Positions 50,490 through 59,177 of a stretch of DNA of 64,000 bases are shown here, in pieces. The notes under the pieces were generated by a model that was not told the DNA's origin, ran no database searches, and saw only the letters and a program-made list of their open reading frames with translations. The stretch is from Thermoanaerobaculia bacterium (lineage in GTDB: Bacteria > Acidobacteriota > Thermoanaerobaculia > Gp7-AA8): contig JADGNZ010000013.1 of assembly GCA_017883205.1 (NCBI GenBank), positions 62,001 to 126,000 on the forward strand, read 5' to 3'. Made by a program: the position numbers and the translations under genes. How positions within the stretch are numbered: the first letter of the stretch is position 1; every line of letters begins with the position of its first letter.

Positions 50490-51254
50490 CACCGCGCGCA
50501 TGGCCAGCTTCAGGATCTCGCGGTGCGTGAAGTAGTTCACGGCGGGGTCGTCGAGGTGGAAGCTGTAGGTAAACTTCTCGTCCGTGTCGGCCACGAAGGT
50601 GAAGCGGAAGTAGCGGTTCTCCGCGCCGCCGAACTCCTTGACGCTGGCGGAGTAGCCGTCATCGGGCTCGACCTTGATGACGCGGTAGAGCCTGTGCGCG
50701 CTGATGGGAAGGTCGTCCGGCGGATAGTGGATGAACTGAATCGCGTAGATCTGTTTCGGATCGATCTCGCGCTCCGGATAGCCACCCTCGTCGCCCTCTT
50801 CTCCCTCGCCGGTGAACCAGGTCTCTTCCTCTTTGAACAGCACGAGGTTGGCCGAGCTCTCGGTCATCGGTGAGACGCCCTGATCGAGGTGAATGTGCTG
50901 CTCCGGATCGCTGGAATCGCGAAGCTGCGTGAGAAGGTCGATCATGTACTGCAGGCCTTCGCGCGTGCCGGTGAAGGCAACTTCCTCGTCTTCGTCCGAG
51001 ATCCAGACGTCGAGCCAGGCATTCTTGGGGAGTTTGACGCGGCTTTCGAGCGTGTCGAAGTTCACTGCGGCGAACCCGAGGCGCTTGGCAGCCGCGGTGA
51101 GGAAATCGTTGCAGTGAGGATCTTCGACCAGATGCGCCCGTGCGTAGTCGATCGCCGCCTCGTACGCACGTTTGCGTCCGAAATCATGCGTTAGATCGAA
51201 GGGGATGATGATTTGGTCGAGGAGCTGGTTGTATCGCTCGGCAGGTCGTGACAT
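50487..51254 (-). CDS. Hypothetical acidic protein (255 aa)
   Basis: No family recognised. It opens with ERYNQLLDQIIIPFDLTHDFG and has no signal peptide or membrane helix. It is rich in Asp/Glu (WISDEDEEVAF, FTGEGEEGDEGGYP). A C-terminal beta-rich part (RLYRVIKVEPDDGYSASVKE, RFTFVADTDEKFTYSFHLDD) ends in a short helix. Codon use looks normal. It lies 12 bp before the dehydrogenase gene on the same strand. The acidic low-complexity stretch could be a flexible linker. Confidence 0.65.
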   Translation of the reverse strand: MSRPAERYNQLLDQIIIPFDLTHDFGRKRAYEAAIDYARAHLVEDPHCNDFLTAAAKRLGFAAVNFDTLESRVKLPKNAWLDVWISDEDEEVAFTGTREGLQYMIDLLTQLRDSSDPEQHIHLDQGVSPMTESSANLVLFKEEETWFTGEGEEGDEGGYPEREIDPKQIYAIQFIHYPPDDLPISAHRLYRVIKVEPDDGYSASVKEFGGAENRYFRFTFVADTDEKFTYSFHLDDPAVNYFTHREILKLAMRAV

Positions 51255-51300
51255 AGGCGTTAGGTCACCCTGACAACGCCTTGAAATCTATCATATTTCC

Positions 51301-51495
51301 TTGGGGTGGATGGGGGTGGGGAGTGGGGTGTCGGGGGTGGGAGCAATCAGAGATTAGAGTTGCCAGAGATCAGAGACAAGCAGGAATCAGAGATCAGATC
51401 TCAGGTCAGCGATCTGATCTCTGGCGAATCTCTGATCTCCTGTCTCTGATCTCTTGTCTCACTCCCACACCCCACCCCCTACTCCCCACACCCCG
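51301..51495. repeat. Nested repeat: G-rich outer arms around GATCAGAGA words
   Basis: GGTGGATGGGGGTGGGGAGTGGGGTG (51306-) pairs with CACTCCCACACCCCACCCCCT (to about 51494). Inside lie repeated AGATCAGAGACAAG, GATCTCTGGC and CTCTGATCTC words. Two dispersed families are nested at one site, as between crcB and ftsE. It fills the gap 51255-51495; no gene seen. Confidence 0.75.
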
Positions 51496-52059
51496 TCACC
51501 CTCTGTCCCGCACCTTCCAATCCTTGTCGAGATCTGCCAGGAAGCTGGCCAGGTCCTCGGCGTGCTCCTCTTCGACGGCGAGAATCCCTTCCAGCATGCG
51601 GCGCGTGGTGTAGTCGTCGTCGCCGATGTAGCGGATCATCTCGGTGTACGAGTCGATGGCCACACGTTCCGCGACGAGATCCTCTTTGATCATGTCGAGT
51701 AGCGTGTTTCCTTCGACGTACTCGGAATGGGAGCGCAGCAGCATCCCCTCGGGGTTGAGATTCGGCGCGCCGCCGAGCTGCACGATGCGGCCGGCGAGTT
51801 GGTCGGCGTGTCCCTGCTCCTCGTTCGCGTGCTGCAGAAACTCCTGCGCGATCGGTTCCGCATGGATCCCCTGAGCCATGAAGAAATGCCGCTTGTAGCG
51901 AAGGACGCAGACGATCTCGGTCGCCAGCGCCTCGTTGAGCAGCTTGATCACGGTCTCGCGGTCGGCGCGATAGGCCTCGGTCACCGCTCCTTCTTCGATG
52001 TGCTGCCGGGCACGGCGCCGAAGCTCCTGAACGTCGGTCAAGAAAGGCTTGTCATTCAT
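51496..52059 (-). CDS. Ferritin-like / bacterioferritin family protein
   Basis: 187 residues, four-helix bundle. Iron-site residues are visible in NEALATEIVCVLRYKRHF, HANEEQGHADQLAGRI (ExxH), EDLVAERVAIDSYTEM and AVEEEHAEDLASFLADLD (second ExxH). It stores iron or protects against peroxide, and the spacing resembles bacterioferritin/DPS-like 'ferritin-like domain' proteins of this length. A ribosome binding site GAAGGAG precedes the ATG. It is the last gene of a run with the GT2 and TPR genes (35-bp and 23-bp gaps). Confidence 0.88.
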   Translation of the reverse strand: MNDKPFLTDVQELRRRARQHIEEGAVTEAYRADRETVIKLLNEALATEIVCVLRYKRHFFMAQGIHAEPIAQEFLQHANEEQGHADQLAGRIVQLGGAPNLNPEGMLLRSHSEYVEGNTLLDMIKEDLVAERVAIDSYTEMIRYIGDDDYTTRRMLEGILAVEEEHAEDLASFLADLDKDWKVRDRG

Positions 52060-52094
52060 TGTTGCGTTTCTCCTTCAGGCCTCGCTTGCAAGAA

Positions 52095-53225
52095 TCATCG
52101 CCGGTCCGCCCCGAAGCGCGTTTGGCGCGCATCATAGGTCCGTCCGCGCCAGAGCAATTTGCGCCGAACGCCGGTCAGCCACGTCGATCGAAGGAAGATC
52201 CACAGCCAGATCGCGCACATCACCGGATGCAGCAGCAGCGCGTTGTCCAGCCGATAGCGGAGCGAGCGAAAAAGGATCAGGCGCGTCGCGGTGATGACGA
52301 TGATGGTGGCGATGCTGATCCGGTCTCCCGCCACCGCGAGCAGATACGGCAGGATGTGAAAGACGAAAGAGCCGATGGCGGCCAGAAAGGCGACCACGTA
52401 GTTGCGGCCGAAGACCGCAAAAGCGTTCTTGGTGAACCCTTCGATCACTTCGCGAAGCCCGTGGTACATCCGCAGCGCGACCAGGTCGTCCGCGCGTACG
52501 ACAACGGTCAAACCGCCAGCACGGCGGATCAAACGGGCCAGTCCCACATCGTCGACGACCGAGTCTTTCAACGCCTCGTGGCCGCCCGCGGCTTCGTACG
52601 CATCACGCAGCACGAGATTCCCGGTGCCGCCGCCGATCGCCAGCGCCACGCCGCGGGTTCGGTTCGAGAGCCATGTCGGCAGAAAAGAGAAGCAGGTCAT
52701 GGCCAGCATCGGCATCGATGCGTTCTCGCCGACTCCGTGCATCTCGAAAAAGGGCAACAGCGTCAGCAGCGCCGGCCGCCTTTGCTCCATCGATGCCACA
52801 GCCGCACGCAGCGTGTCGGGGGCATAAATCACGTCGGCATCGACGAACAGGAGAATCTCGCCGTGCGCGCCGCGGCTGCCCTGGTGCAGCGCCCACGGCT
52901 TGCCCAACCAGCCGTCGCCGGGTTCCTCACCGTCGACGACGACGAGCCGCTCGTCCTCGATGCCGCGAAGAATTGCGCCGGTGGCGTCGGCGGAGCGGTC
53001 GTTGACGACGATCAGCTCGAAATGCGGATAGGTCTGCGCCAGAAACGCCCGGACCGTCCGCTCGATGACGCGCGCCTCGTCGCGAGCGGGAATGATGATC
53101 GACACCAGCGGCTCGCGCGCCGGCCGTTCATCGCGGCGCAATCGCGGAATGAGCGCGAGATTCACGACGGTGCGGAAGAACGCCAGCACCCATGCGGCGA
53201 GGACGATGAGGGTTAAGAGGCGCAA
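52095..53225 (-). CDS. Family 2 glycosyltransferase, membrane-bound
   Basis: 376 residues. An N-terminal membrane helix is followed by a GT-A fold: PLVSIIIPARDEARVIERTV, the nucleotide Asp in LIVVNDRSADAT, DxD in EILLFVDADVIYAPDT, and an acceptor/catalytic region SVVDDVGLARLIRRAG. C-terminal membrane helices lie at about 285-355. This layout is close to carotenoid/hopanoid-type glycosyltransferases (CrtQ/HpnB-like). It transfers an activated sugar to a lipid or glycan; the acceptor is unknown. Confidence 0.87.
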   Translation of the reverse strand: MRLLTLIVLAAWVLAFFRTVVNLALIPRLRRDERPAREPLVSIIIPARDEARVIERTVRAFLAQTYPHFELIVVNDRSADATGAILRGIEDERLVVVDGEEPGDGWLGKPWALHQGSRGAHGEILLFVDADVIYAPDTLRAAVASMEQRRPALLTLLPFFEMHGVGENASMPMLAMTCFSFLPTWLSNRTRGVALAIGGGTGNLVLRDAYEAAGGHEALKDSVVDDVGLARLIRRAGGLTVVVRADDLVALRMYHGLREVIEGFTKNAFAVFGRNYVVAFLAAIGSFVFHILPYLLAVAGDRISIATIIVITATRLILFRSLRYRLDNALLLHPVMCAIWLWIFLRSTWLTGVRRKLLWRGRTYDARQTRFGADRR

Positions 53226-53248
53226 GTCAGAGGCGAATGTATCCCCTG

Positions 53249-53962
53249 CTACGCCGGCCCGATCTTCCGCTGCGCTTCCAGCGCGTACGGCGAGTCGGGA
53301 AACTCCGTCACGATGCGACGGTAGGTCTCCTTCGTCTTCTCCGGGTTTCCCTGGACTTCAAAGTCGTGCGCGAGAAGCGAGAGAAGCGAGTCGGCAGGCA
53401 GTGAGGGCTCGCTCTTGCTGATCTCGGCCTGGAGCTCCTGTGCAACCTGAGGCGCCTCGCCGTTGTCGATCCGGAGCTGGTAAAGGCTGTAGCGGGCGCC
53501 GTTGACCAGAAGGTGTTTCGGATTACGGTTGATGAATTCCTGCAGCATCGTGCGGGCTCCCGCCACATCGCCCTTCCCGGCCTGAATGCGGGCCAGGTAA
53601 AGACTGGCAACATCGGATGCGTCGGTGCCGCCGTAGTTCGAGGTAACGGTTCGGAACTGCTGCTCCGCCGCGGCTGTACGCTCCGCTTCCGTCTTGAACT
53701 TCGCGTTGGGGACCGGCTGGCCTCCCGCGGCCGGCATCAGCGGCGACTCGATCGTGTCGATCGCTGTCGAAAGATCCTGCTGCGCCTTCTGCTCGCGGTT
53801 GGAGCGGTAAAAGAAAACGCCGTAGATGAGGACGGCGAGGACGACCGCGCCGCCGGCGATGAAATAGAGGAGGCGCTGGTTATCCCGCGCCCGGGACGAC
53901 AAGGAACCGATCTCGTCGACAAACTTGTCGTGTCTTAGGTCTCTGCGATGCTGGCGATCCAT
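53249..53962 (-). CDS. Membrane-anchored TPR protein, YfgM/TolA-binding-like
   Basis: 237 residues: a cytoplasmic N-terminus (HRRDLRHDKFVDEIG), one membrane helix (about 32-53, LLYFIAGGAVVLAVLIYGVFFY) and periplasmic TPR helices (VASLYLARIQAGKGDVAGAR, ARYSLYQLRIDNGEAPQ, KETYRRIVTEFPDSPYALEA). It resembles YfgM-type proteins that assist secreted-protein folding at the Sec translocon. The ATG at 53962 is preferred over a TTG seven codons upstream. It heads the TPR-GT2-ferritin run and faces the minisatellite. Confidence 0.8.
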   Translation of the reverse strand: MDRQHRRDLRHDKFVDEIGSLSSRARDNQRLLYFIAGGAVVLAVLIYGVFFYRSNREQKAQQDLSTAIDTIESPLMPAAGGQPVPNAKFKTEAERTAAAEQQFRTVTSNYGGTDASDVASLYLARIQAGKGDVAGARTMLQEFINRNPKHLLVNGARYSLYQLRIDNGEAPQVAQELQAEISKSEPSLPADSLLSLLAHDFEVQGNPEKTKETYRRIVTEFPDSPYALEAQRKIGPA

Positions 53963-54059
53963 GGAAAGGGCGGCCTCCGTCAAAAAGTGGGTGACTCTAA
54001 CCTAGCGTCGGGGAACGGTCAAATGAGGGTGGGGATTCCGTGGGGTGTCGCGTTGGCCA

Positions 54060-54540
54060 CGGCGCGTACCCCACCGGGACACGGTGGGTGTCCCAGTGGG
54101 ACACGGTCGGTGTCCCAGTGGGACATGGTCGGTGTCCCAGTGGGACACGGTCGGTGTCCCAGTGGGACATGGTCGATGTCCCAGTGGTACATGGTCGGTG
54201 TCCCAGTGGGACACGGTCGGTGTCCCAGTGGTACACGGTCGGTGTACCAGTGGGACATGGGGGGTGTACCAGTGGGACATGGGGGGTGTACCAGTGGTAC
54301 ATGGCCGGTGTTCCAGTGGGACATGGCCGGTGTTCCAGTGGGACATGGGGGTGTACCAGTGGTACATGGCCGGTATTCCAGTGGGACATGGGGGTGTATC
54401 AGTGGGACATGGCCGGTGTTCCAGTGGGACATGGGGGTGTATCAGTGGGACATGGTCGGTGTCCCAGTGGGACATTGGGGGGTGAACCAGTGGTACATGG
54501 TGGGTGTCCAGTGGGGCGGGTGGTTGTCCCACTGGTGTCT
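54060..54540. repeat. 22-bp palindromic minisatellite, about 20 copies
   Basis: The unit is GGTCGGTGTCCCAGTGGGACAT. Its core TGTCCCA-G-TGGGACA is a perfect dyad. About 20 copies start at 22-bp steps, drifting rightwards to TGTACCAGTGGTACA, TGTTCCAGTGGGACA and TGTATCAGTGGGACA types; some changes on the two arms compensate one another. A copy length of 22 shifts the frame each time, so all six frames stay open, which creates false repeat proteins. It lies between the divergent TPR and polysaccharide deacetylase genes. The remaining part to 54817 has GGGTTGCCGGG/CCCGGCAACCC palindromes and no gene. Confidence 0.93.
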
Positions 54541-54817
54541 CAACGGCCACCCAACTTCCCCCCGGTTGGCCAGCTAACAACCCCCCCTTGGAGTCTGGTC
54601 ATTGATGGGTTGCCGGGTATCGGGTTCTGGTCTGGCGGGGCATAGTCAATAGGTGGCACCCCGGAAGGCAACCCAGCAGCCCGGCAACCCGGAAAACACC
54701 GCATGATCGTGCACACATCCCCTCGTGATCGCGATACAATAACAACTGCGCTCGCGGGTACTGTTGTTGCAGAGGGGCGAACGCATTCTCCTTCACTATC
54801 GATCACTCGGAGCTCCC

Positions 54818-56047
54818 ATGGCCGCGCGGGCGTTGACAGCAGTCGTTGCATTTGCACTTTTCACCGCCTTACCTGCGGCTGCCACGCCTGCGAACATCGA
54901 TGCGGGCGCGACCATCCTCTGCTATCACATCGTCGAGTCCCCGCAGGACCCGCGGATGGAGGTTTCGCGAGAGGCATTCCGCCAGCAGATGCGCTACCTG
55001 GCGATGACCGGCTACAACGTCATCCCTCTTCGCGAGCTCTATGACTACGTAACCGGAAAGCGGGCATCGCTTCCGAAGAACGCGATCGTCATCACCTTTG
55101 ACGACGGATGGCGCAGCACCTATACGGAAGTCTTCCCGGAGATGAAGCGCTACGGATTTCCGTTCACCATCTTCATTTATCCGGCGATCGTCGGCCAGAC
55201 CTCGCACGCGATCAACTGGAAGCAGCTCAAAGAGATGTCCGACGCCGGCGTCGACATCGAGAGCCACTCCCTTTCGCATCCCTTCCTCACGCGTCGCCGC
55301 CACGCCGATCTCGACCAGAAAGCCTACAACGCCTGGCTCGAAAAGGAGCTGAGCGACAGCAAACGCCTGCTCGAGCGCGCCACCTCGAAGCCGGTGCAAT
55401 TCCTCGCCTATCCGTTCGGCGACTTCGATCACTTCCTCGTCGACAGCGTCAGCAAAGCCGGCTATGAGGCTGCGCTGACGTGTGAGTCCGGACGCGTTCG
55501 CCGCGGCAGCAATCCACTGAGGATGCGCCGTGTCGTCGTCGAGAAGAAAGTCGATTTCGTCAGCTTCCGCCATTACCTCGGCGCGGGCTCGATGCGTGTC
55601 GACGACATGACTCCGCTGCCCGGCGTGATTTACGACCCGGCGCCGATGGTCACCATCTCCGCCAAGATCCCGCATCACGAGTCGATCGATCCGAAGTCGG
55701 TCGGGATGGCGCTCCTCTCCGCTGCAGGCTCCCTCCCCTTCTCGTACGACCCCGAGACCGGCGCGATCTCCGTAGCCGCAGTCAAGGAAGCGCTGCAGGG
55801 AACCTATCAGCGCGCCCTGGTCTGGGCCAACGACATCAAGTCCGGCAAGCGCGTGGAGGCGAGCTGGGTTTTCAAGCTGCCGGAACCGCGGCTTCCCGTT
55901 CTGCCTTCGCTCGTGAGCGACCCGCAACGCGTCACTCCCGGCCCGGAAACCGCGCCGCAAGCGCAATCCGGCGCAGCGCAGGCTGTTGTCTCCAGCGGCG
56001 CAGGTTCGGGATCCGTCACGCGGCCACAGCGCGCGCCGAAGGGATAA
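54818..56047 (+). CDS. Secreted polysaccharide deacetylase
   Basis: 409 residues: signal peptide (about 1-23), then a NodB-like domain with ILCYHIVESPQDPRM, IVITFDDGWRSTYTE (catalytic base and metal Asp in TFDDGW), INWKQLKEMSDAGVDIESHSLSHP (metal His in SHSLSHP) and LAYPFGDFDHFLVD. The C-terminal ~150 residues are an extra beta domain and a Pro/Ala/Ser-rich tail. It removes N-acetyl groups from a surface glycan such as poly-N-acetylglucosamine or peptidoglycan. The start with CGGAG 5 nt upstream is chosen; the longer frame adds non-signal sequence. Confidence 0.88.
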   Translation: MAARALTAVVAFALFTALPAAATPANIDAGATILCYHIVESPQDPRMEVSREAFRQQMRYLAMTGYNVIPLRELYDYVTGKRASLPKNAIVITFDDGWRSTYTEVFPEMKRYGFPFTIFIYPAIVGQTSHAINWKQLKEMSDAGVDIESHSLSHPFLTRRRHADLDQKAYNAWLEKELSDSKRLLERATSKPVQFLAYPFGDFDHFLVDSVSKAGYEAALTCESGRVRRGSNPLRMRRVVVEKKVDFVSFRHYLGAGSMRVDDMTPLPGVIYDPAPMVTISAKIPHHESIDPKSVGMALLSAAGSLPFSYDPETGAISVAAVKEALQGTYQRALVWANDIKSGKRVEASWVFKLPEPRLPVLPSLVSDPQRVTPGPETAPQAQSGAAQAVVSSGAGSGSVTRPQRAPKG

Positions 56048-56079
56048 AGTGGTCGCTCTCTTGATGCGCTGAAAACCGT

Positions 56080-56143
56080 TTCACGCGGAGCCGCGGAGGA
56101 CGCGGAGGCTTTCTCCGCATCTCCGCATCTCCGCGTGACAAAT
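56080..56143. repeat. GTTTCACGCGGAG-family hairpin
   Basis: GTTTCACGCGGAGCCGCGGAG and its partner CTCCGCATCTCCGCGTGAC flank GACGCGGAGGCTTT. The family also occurs as the inner palindrome at 22025-22096. It sits between the convergent deacetylase and outer-membrane protein genes. Confidence 0.7.
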
Positions 56144-56158
56144 CTCTTGATCACGCCG

Positions 56159-56890
56159 CTAGAACCGCCGGCTGATCCCCGCCGACCAGAACACGTTCGG
56201 CGGTGTCGTCCCTCGGGCGCCCCAACCAATGGAGACATCGAGCTGCGTGTTGCTCCCGATGATCCTCACGGCGCCGGCGTCGACCGTCAGCGCCGTCGAG
56301 CCGCCGCGGCTCTCCGGAGACTGAAGGGCTCCGTCGACGAAGACATTGGCGTGATCCGAGAGGTTGTACTGCACGGTGAGCGCTGCCAGTCCGGCGGTGA
56401 ACCGCCCATCGCCGTCGTCGAGTGAGGCCACGCCGATGTTCGGATTCAGCGACCATCGTTCGCCGAGGTTGATGTCGGCGGCCAGGCGGAGATCGCCGGT
56501 CGTCGAGTGAGAGCGCTGGGAACCGCTGCCTGATGGGACGAAGGCCCGGACGATCACACCAAGCGAAGGCGCGTCGGCAAAATGAACCTTCGCGCCGATC
56601 GACAACGGCGCAAGCTCGTCGGTGCCGCTGGAATGAACGAAGCCGTTGCCTTCAACGCGCAGCTCGACAGCCTTCGTCAGACCGTAGCGCAGCAACAGGG
56701 GCGTCGAGATCGATACACCGTCCGAGGCATGATCGCGCTCGAGACCGGCCTCAATCTGAAAAGTGCCCCGCCCAACGACACCACTACTGTCAGCCAGGCC
56801 AGGCCGGTCCGCATTGATGAGATCCGCGTCCTGAGCATGAACGGCAGTTGCCGCCGCAGCAAAAAGAAGGAGCGCAACGAGTTTCTTCAT
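56159..56890 (-). CDS. Outer-membrane barrel protein, phenol-MetA/porin-like
   Basis: 243 residues: signal peptide (about 1-19, LLLFAAAATAVHA), then the start DLINADRPGLADSSGVVGRGTFQIEAGLE, typical of the 'transporter'/MetA-pathway group of small barrels. Amphipathic strands follow, ending in the aromatic residue of SAGISRRF. Probably a channel in the outer membrane; the solute is unknown. The ATG at 56890 (MKKLVALLL) is the clear start; sequence upstream in frame translates a dispersed inverted repeat. Confidence 0.78.
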   Translation of the reverse strand: MKKLVALLLFAAAATAVHAQDADLINADRPGLADSSGVVGRGTFQIEAGLERDHASDGVSISTPLLLRYGLTKAVELRVEGNGFVHSSGTDELAPLSIGAKVHFADAPSLGVIVRAFVPSGSGSQRSHSTTGDLRLAADINLGERWSLNPNIGVASLDDGDGRFTAGLAALTVQYNLSDHANVFVDGALQSPESRGGSTALTVDAGAVRIIGSNTQLDVSIGWGARGTTPPNVFWSAGISRRF

Positions 56891-56908
56891 GTGCAAAGAG
56901 TATCGCAA

Positions 56909-57110
56909 GGAGTGCAGGCGTCTCGCCTGCGGCCGTAGGGCGTCTCGCCCGACGGTGGTGTCCGAATCGATAAACTCCATTCGGAGGATTCCCAGAACTT
57001 GGCCAAGGTCAAAACAACGCAAGCCGGTCGATCCTACGGACCGCTCGTAGTCGTCGCGTAATTCCGTCGGGCGAGACGCCCGCCGGCCGCAGGCGAGACG
57101 CCTGCACTCC
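56909..57110. repeat. 202-bp MITE-like element with 47-bp inverted arms
   Basis: Left arm 56909-56955 and right arm 57064-57110 are inverted copies with about two differences over 47 bp. Both are made of GGAGTGCAGGCGTCTCGCC, TGCGGCCG and GGCGTCTCGCCCGACGG words. They enclose a 108-bp unique middle. One arm-like copy recurs at 62649-62705. No gene lies inside; size and structure suggest a non-autonomous mobile element or a large folded RNA. Confidence 0.8.
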
Positions 57111-57132
57111 TCTGTTACCATGCGCGCCGCAC

Positions 57133-57429
57133 ATGGCGCTCACATCAAAGCAACGGCAGTACCTCAAGGGGCTGGCCCATGCTCTTGAGCCTGTCGTGCG
57201 CGTCGGCCGCGGCGGCGCCAGTCCGTCTGTCATCGAAGAGACGAAGCGCTCGCTGGCCGCGCATGAGCTGATCAAAGTCCGCATCGAAAACGATGACTCC
57301 GCGCAGCGCCGTACACTCGGCGAGGAGCTGGCGCGCGCGTGTGATGCCGAGGTCGCGGGCAGCATCGGCAAGTTAGCGATTCTCTATCGGGCCAAAGACG
57401 AAGAGCCCGAGATCGAATTGCCCGTGTAG
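57133..57429 (+). CDS. yhbY: YhbY family RNA-binding protein (CRM domain)
   Basis: 98 residues, one CRS1/YhbY domain: LTSKQRQYLKGLAHALEPVVRVGRGGASPSVIEE (with the conserved GxGG-like loop), AHELIKVRIENDD and IGKLAILYRAKDE. It associates with the pre-50S ribosomal subunit in E. coli. Normal length. The gene is convergent with ompA across a terminator. Confidence 0.93.
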   Translation: MALTSKQRQYLKGLAHALEPVVRVGRGGASPSVIEETKRSLAAHELIKVRIENDDSAQRRTLGEELARACDAEVAGSIGKLAILYRAKDEEPEIELPV

Positions 57430-57495
57430 CGCATCGCGATCCGGGCGGCCACGCCGCCGCGCTGTCGCAAGCACAGATCGAACAGTGCTCCACAC

Positions 57496-57527
57496 AAAAC
57501 GAAGGGCAGCCTCGCGGCTGCCCTTCG
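57496..57527 (-). terminator. Rho-independent terminator of the OmpA-family gene
   Basis: A perfect 12-bp stem (CGAAGGGCAGCC with GGCTGCCCTTCG) and a 4-nt loop are followed on the minus strand by TTTTG. It lies 23 bp after the OmpA-family stop and may also stop yhbY transcripts from the other side. Confidence 0.88.
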
Positions 57528-57549
57528 CACGTAACTGCTGTGAAGATGA

Positions 57550-59013
57550 TTACGGAAGCATCAGACGAATCACTACGCGGCGATTGCGGAGGCGGCCTTC
57601 GCCGGTGGTGTTGTCGCCGACCGGCTCACGGCCGTCGCGGCCTTCGATCGTGATGCGTGCCGGATCGATTCCATGGCGCGTCACGAGGTAGTCGCGGACC
57701 GCTTCAGCGCGGCGGCGATCGAGATCCTTATTCGGACCGGTGTTTTCCTTGTCGTCGTTGTAACCGATGGCGATCGCGGTCGCAGTCGGCTCCTGCTTCA
57801 TGCGTAGAGCGACGTCATCGAGGATGGCTTTGGCGATGTTCGACAGCCGCGCCGAACCGGCTTCGAAGTGGATCTCGTCGGTACGGAGCTCGGTCGGAAC
57901 GTGCGGCACGGTCACCGGCGGCGGCTCAGGCGGAGCGACCGGCGTCGGGGGCGGTGGCGGAGGCGGCGGCTCCGGCAGCGGAGCGGGCGGCGGAGGCGGC
58001 GGGGCAACGGCTGCCAGGTGGAGCGGCGCGAAGGTGATCCCGACCAGTGCGGAGAGGCCGCAGTTATCAAGCTCCGTCACCGCGCACTCGGCGTGATCGC
58101 GGCTGTACTTCGAGGCGTTCCAGCGCACGCCGCCGTTGAGCGACCAGCCGCTGTCGCCGATCCAATGGCGCAAGCCGGTCACAAGAATGATGGGCGACTG
58201 AGGCTTCACATCGCCGCCTGTGTACGCAATTGTGTTGATCTCACTGATCCAGTTGGTCGTGCGCCAGAAGTGAAGAGGATGATTCCAGCCAGCCTCGAGG
58301 AGCAGTTCATTCGGCAGCTTCGCCGAATCGGGAACGAGGAACGGGTAGTTCGAGTTCTTGGCGCTGCGGTCGCCGGCGATCGTGTACGTACCGCCCACCG
58401 TGAACTGGCTGGCCGTGTAGTGCAGACCAGCGCCGAAGTTCGTGCTTCCGCTGGCGATGCCGCTATCGTTGTTGCCGGTTGGAAGATCCGCAAACAGCGA
58501 GACGGCCAGGTGCGAGGTGGCCGACGACGGGCCGAAGCTGAGCTTCGTGGCCAGGTGAAGAGGAGCCGTTCCACTGTCGGAGAATGGCCCTCGGTAGTAG
58601 AAGCCGTTGATGAACCCGTTGCGATCGCCTCCGTTGCCTCTGATGCGGTCAAACGGGAGCGAAGCCGTGATTTCCCAGTTGTCTGTTAAACCATACCCGA
58701 CCGACCCGCTGAGGCGATCCAGGTCGTAGCCCATGTTCTTGTGGGCGCGCGCCGACGGGATGATGAAGGGACCGGGAGCCGCGTCGAGTCCCCAGTTCTG
58801 GTAGTAGACGCCGAACGACCAGTCACCACGGCGCAACGTGTCGGCGGTGATCACGTTGAAAAGACCGGTCTCGCCCGAGGCAGTGGGCGCAACCAGCGCG
58901 GCCTGTTCTTCTGGCGTAATCGTAGCCAGTGTGCCGGCCGACTGAGCGAATAGCGACGGCACGATGAGGAAACAAAGCAACGGAAGCAAGGATCGGAGTC
59001 TCAAGCGCAACAA
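57550..59013 (-). CDS. OmpA-family outer-membrane protein
   Basis: 487 residues: signal peptide (about 1-23) and an N-terminal barrel (about 50-330: DWSFGVYYQNWGLD, VGYGLTDNWEITASLPFDR). A Pro-rich hinge (about 335-370) leads to a C-terminal OmpA domain (about 375-487) with IHFEAGSARLSNIAKAILDDV, AIAIGYNDDKENT and NKDLDRRRAEAVRDYLVT, the peptidoglycan-binding Asp and Arg region. It tethers the outer membrane to the cell wall and may form a pore. A TTG start with AGGAGG 6 nt upstream is well supported, and a terminator follows. Confidence 0.9.
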   Translation of the reverse strand: MLRLRLRSLLPLLCFLIVPSLFAQSAGTLATITPEEQAALVAPTASGETGLFNVITADTLRRGDWSFGVYYQNWGLDAAPGPFIIPSARAHKNMGYDLDRLSGSVGYGLTDNWEITASLPFDRIRGNGGDRNGFINGFYYRGPFSDSGTAPLHLATKLSFGPSSATSHLAVSLFADLPTGNNDSGIASGSTNFGAGLHYTASQFTVGGTYTIAGDRSAKNSNYPFLVPDSAKLPNELLLEAGWNHPLHFWRTTNWISEINTIAYTGGDVKPQSPIILVTGLRHWIGDSGWSLNGGVRWNASKYSRDHAECAVTELDNCGLSALVGITFAPLHLAAVAPPPPPPAPLPEPPPPPPPPTPVAPPEPPPVTVPHVPTELRTDEIHFEAGSARLSNIAKAILDDVALRMKQEPTATAIAIGYNDDKENTGPNKDLDRRRAEAVRDYLVTRHGIDPARITIEGRDGREPVGDNTTGEGRLRNRRVVIRLMLP

Positions 59014-59177
59014 GTAACACCTCCTAAGGTTCGAACGGTCTGCCCGCCATGTACTGCCCGGCGCGGTTTACAAAAAATGTGCCAGAGCCATGCGAATGAA
59101 GACGATAAAGGCTTCAACGCCTTGAGCTTACCATAACTTGATCGAGGTCAACTCAGCCTTGGATTCATTCACTTTGA

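Noticed and set aside
54060-54540. CRISPR array
   Set aside because: Units follow one another directly with no unique spacers, and no cas gene is nearby.
53948-54645. Several open frames with Gly/Val/Pro/Trp-rich repeats (SQWDM, GVPVGHG) over the 22-bp array
   Set aside because: A 22-bp unit without stops keeps all frames open; the frames start outside any ribosome binding site and share no non-repeat domain.
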